From NCBI GenBank assembly GCA_030447955.1, contig JAUJNY010000001.1, positions 637,485-701,484 on the forward strand: 64,000 nucleotides of DNA, read 5' to 3'. Below are positions 49,576-60,138 of the stretch, piece by piece; positions within the stretch are counted from its first letter, which is position 1, and each line of letters starts with the position of its first letter. The position numbers and the translations under genes are program-made. This DNA is from Jiangellales bacterium (GTDB taxonomy: Bacteria > Actinomycetota > Actinomycetes > Jiangellales > Jiangellaceae). Under the pieces are notes generated by a model. That model had not been told where the DNA came from and did not search any database. It was given only the letters and a program-made list of their open reading frames with translations.

Positions 49576-50667
49576 GTGTTCGACGACACCCGGCTCGACG
49601 ACGCCGCCGCGCTCGCCGGCGCCGACGTGTTCCTGCGCGGCGTGGCCTCCTGGGGCGCGGAGGTCCGCAAGGCCCACCAGGCCGCCCTGCCCGTCCTAGC
49701 AGGCCTCCATCCCGGGGACCGGCCGCGCGCGGTCGTCGCCGCGGGGGCCAACGGCCGGCTCTTCCGCGCCGTGCTCGAGCCGATCTGCCCGGTGCCGTTC
49801 GTGGCGTGGCCGCGGGCGGGACTTCCCGGCTGGGCGGGTCCCCTCGATCTGGTCGTGCTCGTCTCGCACTCCGGCGATGACGCCACCGGTGCCACGGTCG
49901 CCGGCGAGGCCCGGCGGCGCGGTTGCGAGCTGTTGGTGGCCTGTCCGACCGGCTCCTCGGTGGCCGGGCTGGCCGCGGCGCGCTCAACCACCATCCTGCC
50001 TGCCGGCTCCCGCGACCCGCTGGCACTGTCGGTCCCCGTGCTGGCGGCACTGCACCTGCTCGGTCTCGGCCCGGAGGTGGCCGCCGAGCCGGTCGCTGCG
50101 GCCCTGGACGGGGTGGCGCTGCGCTGTGCGCCGTCCCGGCCGATGGGGCAGAACCCGGCCAAGGACCTGGCCACTGTTCTTGCCGACGCGGTGCCCGTGG
50201 TGTGGGGAGGTTCCGTACTGGCGGCGCGCGCCGCCCGGCGGGTCGCGGAGGCGCTGCGCCCGGCCAGTGGGCGCCCCGCGGTGGCCGGCGAGGCGGCGCA
50301 GCTGGTCCCGCTGCTGGAGCACGCTCGGGAGCGCGACGTGTTCGCCGACCCCTTCGCTGACCCCGCCGGCCAGCTCGCCGGCGCAGCCATGGGTCCGGGT
50401 GACGACCTGGCGGGCGGTCCCGCCGCCGCCCGGCCCGCCCTCCTGGTGCTCGACGACGGCTCCGACGACGCAGCGGTGAGCGCCGACCGCGACCGGCTGC
50501 TCGCCGCGGCGGACTCGCGCCGGGTCGCCACCCACGTCGTGGACGCAGTCGACGTCTCCGCGGCGCAAGCACCGCTGTCGCCAATCGGCACCTTCGCCGC
50601 GTTGCAGGCCGCAGGTCGCTTCACGGCCGCCTACCTGGCGGTGGGGCTGTCCCGGTCCCCGGACTGA
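49576..50667 (+). CDS. SIS-domain/phosphoglucose-isomerase-like protein
   Basis: 363 residues from the GTG at 49576 (FDDTRLDDAAALAGAD). VFLRGVASWGAEVRKAH starts a bi-lobed isomerase-like fold. LVVLVSHSGDDATGATVAG is the SIS sugar-phosphate loop (S-x-S-G), and PLSPIGTFAALQAAGRFTAAYLA ends the protein in two conserved blocks. It is the Rv3256c-type protein found between manB and manA throughout actinobacteria. The biochemical activity is unproven. Confidence 0.85.
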   Translation: MFDDTRLDDAAALAGADVFLRGVASWGAEVRKAHQAALPVLAGLHPGDRPRAVVAAGANGRLFRAVLEPICPVPFVAWPRAGLPGWAGPLDLVVLVSHSGDDATGATVAGEARRRGCELLVACPTGSSVAGLAAARSTTILPAGSRDPLALSVPVLAALHLLGLGPEVAAEPVAAALDGVALRCAPSRPMGQNPAKDLATVLADAVPVVWGGSVLAARAARRVAEALRPASGRPAVAGEAAQLVPLLEHARERDVFADPFADPAGQLAGAAMGPGDDLAGGPAAARPALLVLDDGSDDAAVSADRDRLLAAADSRRVATHVVDAVDVSAAQAPLSPIGTFAALQAAGRFTAAYLAVGLSRSPD

Positions 50668-50715
50668 CGCGCCGACCCGGCCGGTCGTACGCCGGCCGTT
50701 AGGCTCGCGGCCGCC

Positions 50716-51424
50716 ATGGACGTCCTGCGCAACCCGGTGCGCCGCTACGCCTGGGGGTCGCACACCCAGATCGCGGAGCTGCTCGGTGTGCCTCCCGACG
50801 GGGTCCGCAGGCGGAGCTCTGGCTCGGTGCCCACCCCTCCGCCCCGTCCCGGATCACCCGCGACGGGTGGAGCCGCAACCTCGACGCCGTGGTGGCCGCC
50901 GACCCCGAGCGCGAGCTGGGCGCGGCGGTCACAGCTGCCTTCGGCGACCGGCTGCCGTACCTGTTCAAGGTGCTGGCCGTTGCCGCGCCGCTCTCGCTGC
51001 AGGCCCACCCCGGCTGCGCCCAGGCCGAGGCGGGGTACGCCGCCGAGGAGGAGCGCGGCGTGCCGCTCGACGCCGCCGAGCGCAGCTACCCGGACCCCCA
51101 CCACAAGCCGGAGCTGGTGGTGGCTCTCACCCGCTTCGAGGCGCTCGTCGGCTTCCGTCCGGCGGAGCAGACCCTCGATCTGCTCGCCGATCTGCGCTGC
51201 GCGGGTTGGCCTGGCTCGGCGAGGCGCTGTGCGCGCGCGCCGACGCGGCAGGCCTACGGGAGGCGGTGACCCGCCTGCTCACCCTGCCCGAGCCGCTGCG
51301 CGGGCCGCTGGTGGACGAGATCGCCGCCGCCTGCGCTCACCGGCTCGCGGCCGGGACGCCGTACGCCGTACGCCGCCGAGCTGGCCACCGTGGACCGGCT
51401 CGCGGCCGCCTATCCCGGGGACTT
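50716..51424 (+). pseudogene. manA: manA partial copy (5' two thirds), frameshifted
   Basis: Starts MDVLRNPVRRYAWGSHTQIA and is almost identical in DNA to 54901-55596. Frame breaks occur near 50805 (GVPPDG then off-frame), near 51205 (LRCAG) and at 51357-51370, where GTACGCC is duplicated (7 bp) relative to the other copy. In between, FKVLAVAAPLSLQAHPG and DPHHKPELVVAL are readable. Similarity stops after the codons for AAAYPG. The rest of manA (LHIPAG.LHAY) is absent, so this copy cannot be functional. Confidence 0.85.
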
Positions 51425-51716
51425 CGGTGGGCGCGGCCGGAGCGAACCGCCGGCTGTTCCGTGCGGTCCTCGAGCCGGTGTGTCCGGTGCCCTTCGTGGC
51501 ATGGCCGCGGGCCGGCCTGCCCGGGTGGGCGCCGCCGGCCCCACTGGACCTGGTGGTGATCTCACCTCTTCGGATGCCGACGAGGACGCCGTGATCACCG
51601 CCTCAGAAGCGGTCCGGCGCGGTGCCGAGCTGTTGCCGGTCGTTGCCACCGACCGTCGGCACGCCGAGGCGCTTGAACGATTCGACGCTTCCGCTGCTAG
51701 ACGAGACTCGACGTAG
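51425..51716 (+). pseudogene. Fragment related to the upstream SIS-domain gene
   Basis: Directly after the manA break the sequence encodes GAAGANRRLFRAVLEPVCP and PFVAWPRAGLPGWA, closely matching GANGRLFRAVLEPICP and PFVAWPRAGLPGWAGP of the intact SIS gene. A frame change follows LDLVV, then DAVITASEAVRRGAELLPVV runs to a stop at 51716. The DNA differs from the upstream gene at many positions, so it is a diverged paralogue and not a fresh copy. Confidence 0.65.
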
Positions 51717-51873
51717 CACCTTGTCTTGCCGGTCCAAGCGCCGTAGCCTCAAACCATGGGCGACGCGGGCCCACTTCCAAGCCTGACAGGGTCAACGCTA
51801 CTCGGCTGCGCGAGTCGGCCGGGGTCGGTGGGGCAAGCTCCTGCTCCGGTGTAGTGCGGCGCCCTCGATAGGC

Positions 51874-52117
51874 GTGGTCCTTTCCGTGACGAACGCACTC
51901 GTCGCCATGGCTGGCTGTGCCGACGGCCCTGACCGAGGTAGCGGTACCCAGGCACTGTCGACGGTCACCAATGGGGGTCTTCAAGGTCATTATGGGTCAG
52001 CCGCGTGGGACAGTAGTACGAGGGAATTAGACATCTCCCAGGCCACGGCCAAGTTGGACGGCGATGGAAAGTGCGTGGACACGTGGTTCGATTGGGCCGT
52101 GCAGGAGGGACATTACG
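51874..52117 (+). pseudogene. 5' part of a small putative lipoprotein gene, split by the IS element
   Basis: A GTG at 51874 opens LSVTNALVAMAGCADG, a short hydrophobic stretch with a lipobox-like M-A-G-C, followed by GHYGSAAWDSSTRELDIS and WFDWAVQEGHY. The IS element enters after the codons for HY. Removing the element and one copy of the 8-bp duplication joins it in frame to 53567-53862, giving 179 residues. There is no strong positive n-region before the hydrophobic stretch, so the signal peptide is tentative. No family recognised. Confidence 0.7.
52110..52117. repeat. Target-site duplication, left copy
   Basis: ACATTACG directly before the left end of the ISL3 element, identical to 53559-53566. 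Confidence 0.9.
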
Positions 52118-53558
52118 GGCTCTACGCCACGATGCGTGGGCGGCGGGTTCTGATCCGTGCCGTGCGCTCACTGTGCCAGTTCAGGCCGCAGGCGAGGAGT
52201 AGTCGCAGCCTGTAGTTGGCGAAGTTCCTGAAGCCGTGAGCGTCGCGGCGGTGCTTCTCGATGAGCAGGTTGATCGCCTCGGTGGGTCCGTTGCTGGCTC
52301 CGGCGGTGTCGAAGTAGGCGAGGAACTCGGGCCGCCAGGCGCGCAGCGTGCGGCCGAGCCGGGCGACCTCCGGGATCGGGCAGCTGTGCAGGGTTGCGAG
52401 CGCGACCTGGGCTCGCCGACGTCCTTCCTCCTCGGTCGGTGCGTGGTAGACCTCGCGCAGCTGCTGGGCGCAGCACCAAGCGATGGTGACCTCCCAGTCG
52501 GGGTCGCCCGCTTCGAGCGCCGCTTCGATGCGGGCCATGGCGTGTCGGGACAGGTTCTCTCGGCCACGGCGGAGCAGCCGGCGGACTGCGTAAAGCGGGT
52601 CGTGCTTGTGGCCGCGGTGGCCGAGTTGCTCCTGCTGCACGCGGCGGCGGACCTGGTCGACCATGTCGTTGCCGAGCTTGACGACATGGAAGGCGTCGAG
52701 GACCCGAACCGCGTCGGGCAGGGTCGTGCTCAGCGCGGTGGCGTAGCCACGAAACGGGTCGAGAGCCGCCAGCCGAATGCCGTCCCGCCACATCTGGCTC
52801 TGCCGCTTGAGCCAACCTGAGTAGGCGTTACCGCTCCGGCCGGGCACGACGTCGAGCAGCCGCGGCGCTCGCCCGGGAGTGAGGTCGACGATGCCGGTGG
52901 CGAACCCGGTGCGCCGGCGCGGGCCGGCGTGCGCCCACACGTGCTCATCGACACCGAGGCCGCTGACGGCGGCGAGGCGGTTGGGGTCCTCGACCAACGG
53001 CTGCCCGTAGTCGCGGACTGCGCGCATCACGGTGTGCCAGCCGACGCCGAGCTGGCGGGCGACACCGGCGACGGTCTCGGCGTGCGCCCCAACCCGCAGC
53101 ATCGCCCAGCGCCGCGCCCGCTCGGTCAGGATCGACCGCGGCCTGATCTCCTTGCTGCGCTCGGACCAGGTGCGCTGCTGGCACAGCGGCTCGTTGCAGC
53201 GCCACAGCCGCTTCGACCACACCAGTACCGTCGGCCGGCCCGCGATCGGCAGATCCCGCACACTCACCGGCCGCCGCCCGTGCGGCTCGGCGATGACGCC
53301 GCAGCGCGGACAGCCGGTCACCGTCTCAGTCGTCTCGATCAGCAGTTCCACCTCACCGGCCAACTCCGCAGCGGCAAGCACGACGAACTCCTGCAAGCCC
53401 AACAGCGTCACTGCGGGCGCGCGGCTACCTTGTCCCTTCACCGGGGTCTCCTCGATCCGTTGACTTGGTCGTCACAGATCGTGAGACCCCGGGCCTCACA
53501 TCAGCCCCAAGCCGACGAGCGTGTCGTCACCCACCCCCACCGTTCGAGACGAAGAGCC
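52118..53558 (-). mobile_element. ISL3-family insertion sequence, complete
   Basis: 1441 bp. The left end reads GGCTCTACGCCACGATGCG and the right end, reverse-complemented, GGCTCTTCGTCTCGAACGG: imperfect terminal inverted repeats starting with the GGCTCTT-type end known for ISL3. Identical 8-bp duplications (ACATTACG) flank it, the length typical of the family. One intact transposase gene fills it. Both ends and the duplication are intact, which points to a recent, single insertion. Confidence 0.95.
52122..53441 (-). CDS. ISL3 family transposase
   Basis: 439 residues, GTG at 53441, stop inside the left inverted repeat. The N-terminal zinc finger is CPRCGVIAEPHG with RLWRCNEPLC. A helix-turn-helix (VARQLGVGWHTVMRAV) follows. 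The DDE catalytic residues are in SGLGVDEHVWAH, AALDPFRGYATAL and ASNGPTEAINLLIEKHRRDA. It is full length without frame breaks and so probably active. Confidence 0.96.
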   Translation of the reverse strand: MKGQGSRAPAVTLLGLQEFVVLAAAELAGEVELLIETTETVTGCPRCGVIAEPHGRRPVSVRDLPIAGRPTVLVWSKRLWRCNEPLCQQRTWSERSKEIRPRSILTERARRWAMLRVGAHAETVAGVARQLGVGWHTVMRAVRDYGQPLVEDPNRLAAVSGLGVDEHVWAHAGPRRRTGFATGIVDLTPGRAPRLLDVVPGRSGNAYSGWLKRQSQMWRDGIRLAALDPFRGYATALSTTLPDAVRVLDAFHVVKLGNDMVDQVRRRVQQEQLGHRGHKHDPLYAVRRLLRRGRENLSRHAMARIEAALEAGDPDWEVTIAWCCAQQLREVYHAPTEEEGRRRAQVALATLHSCPIPEVARLGRTLRAWRPEFLAYFDTAGASNGPTEAINLLIEKHRRDAHGFRNFANYRLRLLLACGLNWHSERTARIRTRRPRIVA

Positions 53559-53566
53559 ACATTACG
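53559..53566. repeat. Target-site duplication, right copy
   Basis: ACATTACG directly after the right end of the ISL3 element, identical to 52110-52117. Confidence 0.9.
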
Positions 53567-53862
53567 ACTTGCGTGCCGCTCGAGTGTGTCGGGATGATGC
53601 GTATCGGAGTAATGGTGATCGATTTCAAGAGTATGGGTTAGATAGAGTCTTCACAGGCATGCAGAAGTTTGTGGTCTGCCAGTTCAATCAGGACACTGAG
53701 TCCCTATCTCCTTGCAACTGGTATCATCTAGTTCGGGAAGAGTGCAAGGACAAGCCGCAGAACCCTGTCATGGGAAACTTCGGGGTGCGCATATGGAAGC
53801 GCCTCCCGAGTGGAGAAACCGAGTACTGGGATGGCGGCATCCCCACAAGCTTCTATACGTGA
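53559..53862 (+). pseudogene. 3' part of the split putative lipoprotein gene
   Basis: Continues the frame with HYDLRAARVCRDDAYRSNGD, GLDRVFTGMQKFVVCQFNQ, PCNWYHLVREECKDKP and ends TEYWDGGIPTSFYT. Five cysteines follow the junction. The bases are clearly less GC-rich than the chromosomal genes around it, as expected of acquired DNA. It may be read from a false upstream start in the IS end (ATG-like at 53521), but that would be an artefact. Confidence 0.7.
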
Positions 53863-53904
53863 CATGAAATCCGGACTAGTGCCCGAAAGGACTACCTAAG
53901 CCCC

Positions 53905-54826
53905 ATGACATCGACGATGGCCCGGGTTAAGCGGTGGGGCCGGCTATCGGCCTTGGCCGCGTGTCTTGTCGTGGCCTCCGCATGCGCGAGCGGGCCAACG
54001 CCAACGGCAGCTGAGGTGCAGACCGCGCAGCAAAGGCTGGACGAGGTGCTCGTGTCGATCAAAGGTACAGAGGCTCAACGCAGCGCTGGGTACCTGGTGC
54101 AGTACCGGCTGCTCCAGGACGCGGTGACGGACTGCATGGCCGTGCAGGGCTTCGAATACCAGGCGCCGGGCTTCTACGATGGTGCGCAAGCGATGCCGCA
54201 GGTGGGCCTGAACAGCGAGTGGCTCATGCCACTGCCGACGATCTCGACTGTCACGTCGGTAGCTCGGGAGAGCGCCGCGCTGCGCGCCGCAGCTCGCTCG
54301 GGAGGAGAACGCCCTTTGAAGAGCTGGACAAGGATGCGCAAGAGGCTTACCAACAGGCGCTGAACGGCTGTGACAACCCGAAGAACGGATATGAGCACGC
54401 ATCATTTCCGCCCGCCTTTTACCTGGTGCAGGGGAGCTCAACGAGCTGACGTATGACGTCGAGCGGGAGCTGTCCACCTTCTTCGACGACTACGCCTCCT
54501 GCGTGGCCGCCCTCGGAGTCGAGGGCAAGACGCCGTACGAGCTGTACTCGGCGGTCGAGGGGCGGCTGCCGCCGCGGAGCGACATACCGCTGCCCGGCGA
54601 GCCGGCGACCCCGCAGTGGGCTGCCAGCGTCGGCTTCGGGCAACGGATGGCCTCGGCCGACCAGACCTGCCGCGAAGTGGTCTACCAGACCGGCGTGGTC
54701 CTGGTCGCGGAGCGTCTCGATGAGTTCGAGCAAGAGCATGCGGCTGCGCTGCAGCGGCTGCAGGAGCAGTGGCAGCAGCTGGAAGCGCAGGCGGCGTCGT
54801 ACCGGCAGGAGACCGCGAGCCTGTAG
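53905..54826 (+). pseudogene. Putative lipoprotein with coiled-coil end, two frameshifts
   Basis: ATG 53905 gives a signal peptide (RVKRWGRLSALAACLVVASAC) with a lipobox-like A-S-A-C, then AEVQTAQQRLDEVLVSIKG and DAVTDCMAVQGFEYQAPGF. The frame changes near 54310 (FEELDKDAQEAYQQALNGC) and again near 54435 (ELNELTYDVERELSTFFDDY, SCVAALGVEGKTPYELY). A Glu/Gln-rich helix (LDEFEQEHAAALQRLQEQWQ) ends it. Proteins with this Cys pattern (CMA..GFEY, CVA..G) are secreted actinobacterial proteins of unknown role. It is the second lipoprotein-like gene in the insert. Confidence 0.7.
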
Positions 54827-54900
54827 CCCACCGCTGCGACAGCCCGACGATGTTGCCACGGCGGTCGAAAGCCCCCCGGCCACTAGGCTCCACACAGCCA

Positions 54901-56108
54901 TGGACGTCCTGCGCAACCCGGTGCGCCGCTACGCCTGGGGGTCGCACACCCAGATCGCGGAGCTGCTCGGTGTGCCTCCCGACGGGAACCCGCAGGCGGA
55001 GCTCTGGCTCGGTGCCCACGCCTCCGCCCCGTCCCGGATCACCCGCGACGGGTGGAGCCGCAACCTCGACGCCGTGGTGGCCGCCGACCCCGAGCGCGAG
55101 CTGGGCGCGGCGGTCACAGCTGCCTTCGGCGACCGGCTGCCGTACCTGTTCAAGGTGCTGGCCGTTGCCGCGCCGCTCTCGCTGCAGGCCCACCCCGGCT
55201 GCGCCCAGGCCGAGGCGGGGTACGCCGCCGAGGAGGGCGCGGCGTGCCGCTCGACGCCGCCGAGCGCAGCTACCCGGACCCCCACCACAAGCCGGAGCTG
55301 GTGGTGGCTCTCACCCGCTTCGAGGCGCTCGTCGGCTTCCGTCCGGCGGAGCAGACCCTCGATCTGCTCGCCGATCTGCGCTGCGCGGGGTTGGCCTGGC
55401 TCGGCGAGGCGCTGTGCGCGCGCGCCGACGCGGCAGGCCTACGGGAGGCGGTGACCCGCCTGCTCACCCTGCCCGAGCCGCTGCGCGGGCCGCTGGTGGA
55501 CGAGATCGCCGCCGCCTGCGCTCACCGGCTCGCGGCCGGGACGCCGTACGCCGCCGAGCTGGCCACCGTGGACCGGCTCGCGGCTGCATATCCCGGGACG
55601 TGGGCGTGGCCGCCGCCCTGCTGCTCGACCCGGTGGTTCTGGAGCCCGGCGAGGCGCTGCACATCCCCGCTGGGGTGTTGCACGCCTATCAGCACGGGAT
55701 GGCGATCGAGGTGATGCCCAGCTCCGACAACGTGCTGCGCGGTGGCCTCACGTCCAAGCACGTGGACGTGCCCGAGCTGTTGCGGGCGCTCGACTCCGCC
55801 ACCCGCGGTCCATCCCGAGTGCATCCGCGGCCGGGGGTCGACGGGGAGGTGCACTACCCGACCCCGATCGCGGAGTTCGCCCTCTCGCGCATCGACCCGG
55901 CCGGGACCGAGGTGGGCGAGGTGGTCGTGGCCTCGACCGGACCGCAGATCCTGCTGGCCACGCAGGGGTCGCCCTGCGGGTCCGCACCGAGCGGGACGAC
56001 CTGCCGCTGCTCCGGGGTGGCTCGCTCTACCTGCCGGCGGCCGACGGTCCGGCCACGCTGACCGGTGCGGGCGAGGTCTGGCGGGTGACGACCGGCCTCG
56101 AGCGCTGA
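54901..56108 (+). pseudogene. manA: Mannose-6-phosphate isomerase, full length but with three frameshifts
   Basis: Type I PMI. MDVLRNPVRRYAWGSHTQIA, LSLQAHPGCAQAEAGYAAEE (Zn-binding Q and H), DPHHKPELVV (Zn-binding E), EALHIPAGVLHAYQ (Zn-binding H) and [19 protein letters not shown] are all present but in three frames: breaks near 55235, 55598 and 55972. The stop after TTGLER at 56108 fits a complete gene of about 400 codons. At the first break the partial copy at 50716 is intact (EEERGVPLDAAERS). ManA links fructose-6-phosphate to mannose-6-phosphate. Sequencing error is likely, since this is the only complete copy here. Confidence 0.88.
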
Positions 56109-56159
56109 GCGACCTGCGAGGATGCCTGCGCACACCGGTGGACGTACGACGGGAGGGCC

Positions 56160-57161
56160 ATGAGCGCCAGCGGCGGCAAGAAGGCGGTGGTGGCCGCCCT
56201 CCTGGCCAACCTCGGCATCGCGGTCACGAAGTTCATCGCCTGGCTGCTGACCCGCTCCTCGTCCATGCTCGCCGAGTCGATCCACTCGGTGGCCGACGCC
56301 AGCAACCAGGCGCTGCTGCTCTTCGGCGGGCGCAGTGCCCGGCGCGAGGCGACCCCCGAGCATCCCTTCGGCTACGGCCGCGCTCGCTACCTGTACGCGT
56401 TCGTCGTCGCGGTCGTGCTGTTCAGCGTCGGCGGGCTCTTCGCGTTGTACGAGGCGTTCCACAAGTACGAGGAAGTCCACGCCGGCGAGCCGAACGAGCT
56501 GCTGGAGAGCCGCTGGTGGTGGGTGCCGCTGGTTGTGCTCGGCGCGGCCATCGTCATGGAGTCGCTGTCCTTCCGCACCGCGATCGTGGAGTCCAACCAC
56601 GTCCGCGGCCGGGAGTCGTGGGTCGACTTCATCCGGCACGCCAAGGCGCCGGAGCTGCCGGTGATCCTGCTCGAGGACCTCGGCGCGCTGCTCGGCCTGA
56701 TCCTCGCGCTGGTGGGGGTCGGGATGACGCTGCTCACGGACAACGGCTACTGGGACGTCGCCGGCACCGCGGCGATCGGCGTGCTGCTCGTCGTGATCGC
56801 GGTCATCCTCGCCATCGAGACCAAGAGCCTGCTCCTCGGCGAGGGCGCCTCCCCGCAGGACGTACGGCGCATCGAGGCCGCTCTGGACGCCGAGCCGCGG
56901 GTCGAGCGCGTCGTGCACCTGCGCACGCTCTACCTGGGGCCGGACGAGCTGCTCGTCGCCGCCAAGATCGGTGTGCGCCACGACGACACCGCCGGCGAGG
57001 TCGCCGCAGGAATCGACGCCGCCGAGCTGCGGATCCGCGAGGCTGTCCCGGTTGCGCGGGTGATCTACCTCGAGCCCGACATCCCCCGCGCCGACGGGCA
57101 CGCCGACGGTCACCCCGACGGTCAGAGCACCCGGGAAGGCCTCGATCAGCGTCGTCGTTAG
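56160..57161 (+). CDS. Cation diffusion facilitator family transporter
   Basis: 333 residues, ATG preceded by [29 protein letters not shown] is TM1 and [20 protein letters not shown] is TM2 with the metal-binding H-x3-[21 protein letters not shown] is TM3. Three more hydrophobic segments and a C-terminal cytoplasmic domain ([19 protein letters not shown]) follow. The [10 protein letters not shown] tail near the end is His/Asp-rich. It exports divalent cations such as Zn. Located between manA and sahH as in related actinobacteria. Confidence 0.92.
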   Translation: MSASGGKKAVVAALLANLGIAVTKFIAWLLTRSSSMLAESIHSVADASNQALLLFGGRSARREATPEHPFGYGRARYLYAFVVAVVLFSVGGLFALYEAFHKYEEVHAGEPNELLESRWWWVPLVVLGAAIVMESLSFRTAIVESNHVRGRESWVDFIRHAKAPELPVILLEDLGALLGLILALVGVGMTLLTDNGYWDVAGTAAIGVLLVVIAVILAIETKSLLLGEGASPQDVRRIEAALDAEPRVERVVHLRTLYLGPDELLVAAKIGVRHDDTAGEVAAGIDAAELRIREAVPVARVIYLEPDIPRADGHADGHPDGQSTREGLDQRRR

Positions 57162-57185
57162 CGTCAGTGACGCACGATCGCCGCA

Positions 57186-57224
57186 TACACCACCGCCGTA
57201 CACCACCGCCGTACACCACCGGGG
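57186..57224. repeat. Three tandem 13-bp units before sahH
   Basis: TACACCACCGCCG twice and TACACCACCGGGG once, head to tail, ending in the GGGAGG ribosome-binding site of sahH. The gap 57162-57235 contains nothing else recognisable. Confidence 0.8.
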
Positions 57225-57235
57225 AGGACACCCGC

Positions 57236-58681
<1,446 letters not shown>

Positions 58682-58773
58682 AGGCTTGATCGCCGTCAGC
58701 GGTCAGCGGGACGAGTTGACTGCATCCGGCGACCGGAAACAGCGATCATGGGGGTTCAGCCGGGGCCAGCCTG

Positions 58774-60018
58774 TTAGCTCGGGCCCGAGCCCGCCGGCCC
58801 ACCTACCGCGTCGCTGCGGCCGGGAATCGTGACACCGGCCGCCCGCGCGAGCTCGATGTCCAGCCCTTCCCGGCGGATGCGGCGGTCGACATAGAACAGC
58901 ACCATCACCGCGGCGGTGAACGGGGCGGTGATGGTCGTGACGAGCACGCCGCCCAGCGCGTCGAGCAACAGTCGCGGCAGGCTCGTCGGCTCGAGCACAT
59001 CCGCAGCCTCCAGGGCTGAGCCGACGAGTGCCCATAGCGCGGTGAGGACGCCAGCGAGCACGGCGGTGAGGATGCCGGTGAGCAGCAGGATCCCGAAGGT
59101 GCGCCACCACGCCCCATCGACGAGGGTCCACGACCGGCGCAGGGCCTCGCGCACCCCGGTACGTCGGCCGCCCGCACCGGCCGCGGCGCCGCTCGACCCG
59201 CTGCTGGACGTCTCCAGCATGAGGGCAGGCGTCGCTAAGGCCAGGCGCACCCACAGCCAGGCCGCGACCGGCAGCGCAAGGAGCGCCCCCAGCGCGGCCA
59301 GCCCGATACCCGCCTCCTCGGCGCCCGCGGCGGCGACGAGCACGCCGGGCAGCGCCAGCACGGCGAAGGGTAGGGACAGGGTCAGGGCCACCAGCAGCGT
59401 GAGGCCGAGCAGCCGGGGCAGCTGCGGTAGCGCGGTCCGCCAGGCCGCGCCTGCACTGACGCGCTGGCCGAGCACCGCCCGGCTCACCACGACGGTGAGC
59501 ATCCCGGTCAGCAGCGTGGTGGCGAGGTAGCCGATGATCATCACGAGCGCCAGCCCGGTAAGGCTGTCGGCCAGGCCGCGCAGCAACTGGCTGACGTCTG
59601 TCGCATCCTCGATGCGGGCCGCGTCGCGCAGCAACAGCCACTCAGCCCCGACCTGGAGGCACCCTGACACGGCCGCGACGGCTGCGGACAGCCCGAGCGT
59701 CGCGGCCGGGTTCTTCCGCATGGTCGTGATCGCGCCCTCAAGGAGGTCGCCGAGCCCGAGCGGACGCAGCGGGACGACGCCGGGCTTGACCTCCGGCGCT
59801 GGCGGAGCCCAGCCCCCACGCGGCGGGTGCGGGCCCGACCCGGCCGGTGGAGGCTGTTGATACGGCCAGCCGGGTAGGGGCTGTTGAGCCGACCAGTTGG
59901 ATGGAGGCTGTTGGGCCGACCAGGCCGGTGGAGGCTGCTGAGTCGACCACTGACTCGACGGGCGTGGCGGGTCCCCGGGACGGTCCCCGGCTCCCGGCCA
60001 CCCAGGCGGCTCGCTCAC
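58774..60018 (-). CDS. Proline-rich multi-helix membrane protein (DUF7847-like)
   Basis: 414 residues, GTG at 60018. The first 80 residues contain repeated W-S-A-Q-Q-P-P units (WSTQQPPPAWSAQQPPSNW). LGDLLEGAITTMRKNPAATL is the conserved start of the membrane part, which has six hydrophobic stretches (LALVMIIGYLATTLLTGML, LLGLTLLVALTLSLPFAVLA, FGILLLTGILTAVLAGVLTAL). The family resembles the glycerophosphodiesterase membrane domain/DUF7544-7847 group without enzyme motifs. It is divergent from mtrA, as in many actinobacteria. Role unknown. Confidence 0.8.
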   Translation of the reverse strand: MSEPPGWPGAGDRPGDPPRPSSQWSTQQPPPAWSAQQPPSNWSAQQPLPGWPYQQPPPAGSGPHPPRGGWAPPAPEVKPGVVPLRPLGLGDLLEGAITTMRKNPAATLGLSAAVAAVSGCLQVGAEWLLLRDAARIEDATDVSQLLRGLADSLTGLALVMIIGYLATTLLTGMLTVVVSRAVLGQRVSAGAAWRTALPQLPRLLGLTLLVALTLSLPFAVLALPGVLVAAAGAEEAGIGLAALGALLALPVAAWLWVRLALATPALMLETSSSGSSGAAAGAGGRRTGVREALRRSWTLVDGAWWRTFGILLLTGILTAVLAGVLTALWALVGSALEAADVLEPTSLPRLLLDALGGVLVTTITAPFTAAVMVLFYVDRRIRREGLDIELARAAGVTIPGRSDAVGGPAGSGPS

Positions 60019-60138
60019 GCCGCGCCCTCCATGCTCGCGCCACCGACGCTCGAGCCCTGATGTCCAGTCCCCTCGGCCCGCTCATGGTGTCACGCCGCGG
60101 GGGGCGCTTCGTGGGGCCGGAGGTGTCACGATGGACCC

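Noticed and set aside
53521-53558. ATG-like start inside the IS right end, giving a 113-residue protein with the downstream gene
   Set aside because: The first 13 codons are IS terminal repeat; the natural reading is the 3' part of the gene split by the element.
57186-57224. Tandem repeat as a possible CRISPR or SAH riboswitch
   Set aside because: Units are contiguous without spacers, so not CRISPR; no pairing pattern of the SAH riboswitch could be traced in the 74-nt leader.
55742-57235. Open frame upstream of sahH that would give a 979-residue protein
   Set aside because: The upstream part is an out-of-frame reading of manA and the cation transporter; SAH hydrolase starts at ATG 57236 with a good ribosome site.
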